Shown: positions 5,165-6,900 of the stretch, one piece after another | How the letters are laid out: each line of letters starts with the position of its first letter | How positions within the stretch are numbered: the first letter of the stretch is position 1 | DNA from: Desulfobacterales bacterium | GTDB lineage: Bacteria; Desulfobacterota; Desulfobacteria; Desulfobacterales; RPRI01 | Assembly: GCA_030689795.1 (NCBI GenBank) | Contig: JAUYEO010000063.1 | Coordinates: 1 to 6,900 of the forward strand | Reading direction: 5' to 3' | Length of the DNA stretch: 6,900 bases | Program-made: the position numbers and the translations under genes | The notes under the pieces: model-generated | What the model was told of the DNA's origin: nothing | What the model saw: the letters and a program-made list of their open reading frames with translations, nothing else | The model's database searches: none

Positions 5165-6735
5165 TCTGCTTTCAACCTCCCGTATCCAGGATTCGTAAAA
5201 AAAACTGTGTCATCATTTGATTTTTCCAGCACGCCTGCATTTGACGCAAGCGGCTGAGGCAGTTTTTCCGCTGTACTCCTGGCTGATTCCATATTGTTAT
5301 AGCCGTCCTTCAAAAAAACAGCAAACATAAGGCCCTCTCTGCTGTTCCAGTATGGAAGAAAGCGCAGAGACGGCAATAATTCTTTATAGTTTCTGTATAA
5401 TTCATAAACCTTTTCGATATTATCATCAGATGCAACCCTTACCAGATATTTCCCCGCAGGCAAGGGATTGGATTTGACGGTAAGAGCAGGAAGATTGACG
5501 ACCTCTCCCGCATTTACCTTGTTGAGATTCTTAATATGCGGATTTGCGAGGACAACCGCCTTGAACTGCCCATCATCGAATTCCCCGTAAAAATCCCGTA
5601 GCATCCACCAGACAGTTCTGCCGCCTTTCACTGTAAGCTTTCCCAGGCTATCAGGCATTATTTTTGCCGGCGCCGGCAGTTCATATGAGGTTTTTGCAAC
5701 TGCTTCCGGCAAAGGAATATTTTGGGATTGCATGCCGGAAGAACTCTCCTTTTCCTTAACGATACCCGAAGCGGTATCCGGTATCTCTTTCACCGGTTTA
5801 CTATCGGATATTCTGCCGAAGAATAAACCTGCTGCAACTATAACCACGAATAAAGCGGCCAGACTCGTCGCTATAAGCAATCGAAAGCCTTGTCCCTGTT
5901 TGATGGAAACCCTTCCTGCGCAGGAACGAACCATGAACCAGCCGGCTTTTGAACGATTTTGAATGATCAAAGCAAGGATAACCTGATGACACAGTGTTAC
6001 AATCTTTCGCGGATAACCTTTTGTGGCAAGATACAGGGCGAATAAACCCGGGTATGTAAATAATGAAGGCGTTTCACCGGTATTGCCGGCTTTTTCAATA
6101 CGGAATCTGACCATGCCGCAGGTTTCCCGGAAATTCAAAGGCTTCAGAAAGTAGTAAAGGTTAACCCTGTCCGCGAAGTTTTTATATCTTTTTAAAGTCT
6201 GCTCGAATTCTCTTTGCGCGAGTATCACAATCTGCAACAGTTTATGTTCATTCGTTTCATAATTGAGAAACTCGCGAAGTATCTCAAGACAGAAATCCGG
6301 GAGTTTTTGTCCTTCATCAATGATGAGAACAACGATCTTTCCCTCATCAACACCCTTTTTCCAAAGGTATTTCTTTATATTTTCCTTGAACTGCCATTCA
6401 CTTTCACCGTCACCGGAAAAGGATATACCGAGAGTCAGCGAGACGGCGGATAAAAATTCGACGGGGTTTGTAAAGGCCGGGTCCATGAGAAGATGTGTTT
6501 CTGTGTTTCCGCTGTCATATTCCGATCCGGCAAATTTAAGTATGAGCTGCCGGCACAGGGTGGTTTTCCCCGTTCCCACATCACCGATAACCACGTTCAA
6601 TCCCCGGCGAAGGCGCACTGCAAGTTCTAACTTTTGCAGACACCCCAGATGCTTGCTGGATTGAAAGAAAAATTCCGGTTCAGGTGAGTTGGAAAAGGGT
6701 TCCTTTTTTAGATTTAATATCCTGAAATAATCCAT
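5161..6735 (-). CDS. ExeA/GspA/MshM-type AAA+ ATPase with transmembrane helix, LysM-like and SPOR-like C-terminal segments
   Basis: 524 residues from ATG 6735. The opening MDYFRILNLKKEPFSNSPEP is the classic ExeA-family start. Walker A is GDVGTGKTT (51-59) and Walker B is VVLIIDEGQ (135-143). A transmembrane helix spans about 285-307, so the ATPase is cytoplasmic and the rest periplasmic. After a Pro/Ser/Glu-rich linker, residues about 367-417 resemble LysM (start LTVKGG; FYGEF; LANPHIKNLN; GEVVNLP). Residues about 428-505 resemble SPOR (YLVRVAS; SREGLMFAVFLKDGYNNMESA). Aeromonas ExeA also couples an N-terminal ATPase to a periplasmic peptidoglycan-binding domain and helps place the secretin; here both periplasmic modules would bind cell wall. 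The frame is open to a TTG at 6780, but those 15 codons lie in repeat-like DNA and precede the conserved start. No strong Shine-Dalgarno precedes 6735. The order ExeA-like, ATPase, platform protein also matches mshM-mshE-mshG. Confidence 0.9.
   Translation of the reverse strand: MDYFRILNLKKEPFSNSPEPEFFFQSSKHLGCLQKLELAVRLRRGLNVVIGDVGTGKTTLCRQLILKFAGSEYDSGNTETHLLMDPAFTNPVEFLSAVSLTLGISFSGDGESEWQFKENIKKYLWKKGVDEGKIVVLIIDEGQKLPDFCLEILREFLNYETNEHKLLQIVILAQREFEQTLKRYKNFADRVNLYYFLKPLNFRETCGMVRFRIEKAGNTGETPSLFTYPGLFALYLATKGYPRKIVTLCHQVILALIIQNRSKAGWFMVRSCAGRVSIKQGQGFRLLIATSLAALFVVIVAAGLFFGRISDSKPVKEIPDTASGIVKEKESSSGMQSQNIPLPEAVAKTSYELPAPAKIMPDSLGKLTVKGGRTVWWMLRDFYGEFDDGQFKAVVLANPHIKNLNKVNAGEVVNLPALTVKSNPLPAGKYLVRVASDDNIEKVYELYRNYKELLPSLRFLPYWNSREGLMFAVFLKDGYNNMESARSTAEKLPQPLASNAGVLEKSNDDTVFFTNPGYGRLKAE
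5176..5181 (-). promoter_or_regulatory. Ribosome binding site fixing the GTG start of the assembly ATPase
   Basis: GGGAGG on the minus strand lies 11 nt before the GTG at 5164, inside the last codons of the ExeA-like gene. It supports the GTG start in place of a later ATG and fits translational coupling through the GTGA overlap. Confidence 0.7.
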
Positions 6736-6900
6736 ATTTGCCGGCTTTGTAAAAAGTTCAAATTTGCCACGAAGACACAAAGGCCCGAAGAAAGAAATAG
6801 AATATATAATGTTTTAAACTTCGTATACTTCATGATTTTCGTGGTTTTATAAAAGTATTACTCTTTTCTCTCATTGATCTGCCTTTTTTTCAGGCTTCTC
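6736..6900 (-). other. Upstream leader of the cluster; no confident promoter
   Basis: AT-rich stretch before the first gene. I looked on the minus strand for a sigma-54 element (GG, 10 nt, GC) and for a good -35/-10 pair and found none I would defend; TATATT around 6803-6808 is only a weak -10 candidate. Near the edge, one minus-strand frame reads EKPEKKADQ then stop (6871-6900) and another reads through to a TAA nearer the cluster, so the tail of an upstream gene may enter here, but nothing decides the frame. It also contains the CCACGAA inverted repeat. Confidence 0.4.
6766..6850. repeat. Degenerate inverted repeat with 8-9-bp-period CACGAAG units
   Basis: Left arm 6766-6793 reads as CACGAAGA, CACAAAGG, CCCGAAGA. 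The right arm 6818-6850, read on the minus strand, gives CACGAAAAT, CATGAAGTA, TACGAAGTT. Both arms begin CCACGAA at their outer edge, and about 24 AT-rich bases separate them. It is a third short-period repeat family in this window, resembling the two cassette arms in design but carrying no gene. It may be an eroded or empty element. Confidence 0.5.

Noticed and set aside
6736..6780. TTG start giving a 539-residue ExeA-like protein
   Set aside because: The extra 15 codons lie in CACGAAG repeat-like DNA and precede the conserved MDYFRILNL start.

Overview
The window is a single minus-strand gene cluster from a Gram-negative bacterium. The genes read from right to left: an ExeA/GspA-type ATPase, a GspE/PilB/MshE-type assembly ATPase, a GspF/PilC-type inner-membrane protein, and a membrane-anchored sigma-54 activator that runs off the left edge. 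Secretion or pilus genes beside a sigma-54 activator, moderate GC, and two S23-type four-helix-bundle genes suggest a deltaproteobacterium (Desulfobacterota), but this is inference; nothing in the window is a taxonomic marker.

Layout by position. 6736-6900: upstream leader with a degenerate CCACGAA-type inverted repeat and no convincing promoter. 6735-5161: ExeA-like AAA+ protein with a transmembrane helix, a LysM-like and a SPOR-like segment. 5164-3452: assembly ATPase, overlapping the previous gene by 4 nt (GTGA). 3443-2821: a four-helix-bundle gene inside 7-bp-period repeat arms. 2761-1547: GspF/PilC-type platform protein. 1538-1110: a second, different four-helix-bundle gene inside 8-bp-period inverted arms. 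1108-1087: perfect 8-bp hairpin. 1071-1: sigma-54 activator, cut before its DNA-binding domain.

How they work together: the ExeA-like protein, the ATPase and the platform protein are the cytoplasmic and inner-membrane core of a type II secretion, type IV pilus or MSHA-like machine. The ATPase N-terminus carries a tandem 24-residue pattern resembling the c-di-GMP-binding MshEN domain. The sigma-54 activator may control this cluster or neighbouring pilin genes outside the window.

The most unusual feature is that both operon gaps downstream of core genes hold a compact cassette. Each cassette is one small four-helix-bundle gene between inverted arms built of tandem 7- or 8-bp units. The two cassettes use different protein subfamilies and different repeat units, face the same way as the operon, and start about 8 nt after the stop codon of the preceding gene. 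The arms touch or overlap the coding sequence and supply the stop codon (cassette 1) or the start-codon context (both). This looks like an insertion element or mRNA-level intervening sequence related to the S23 intervening sequences of 23S rRNA, but here placed in a protein-coding operon.
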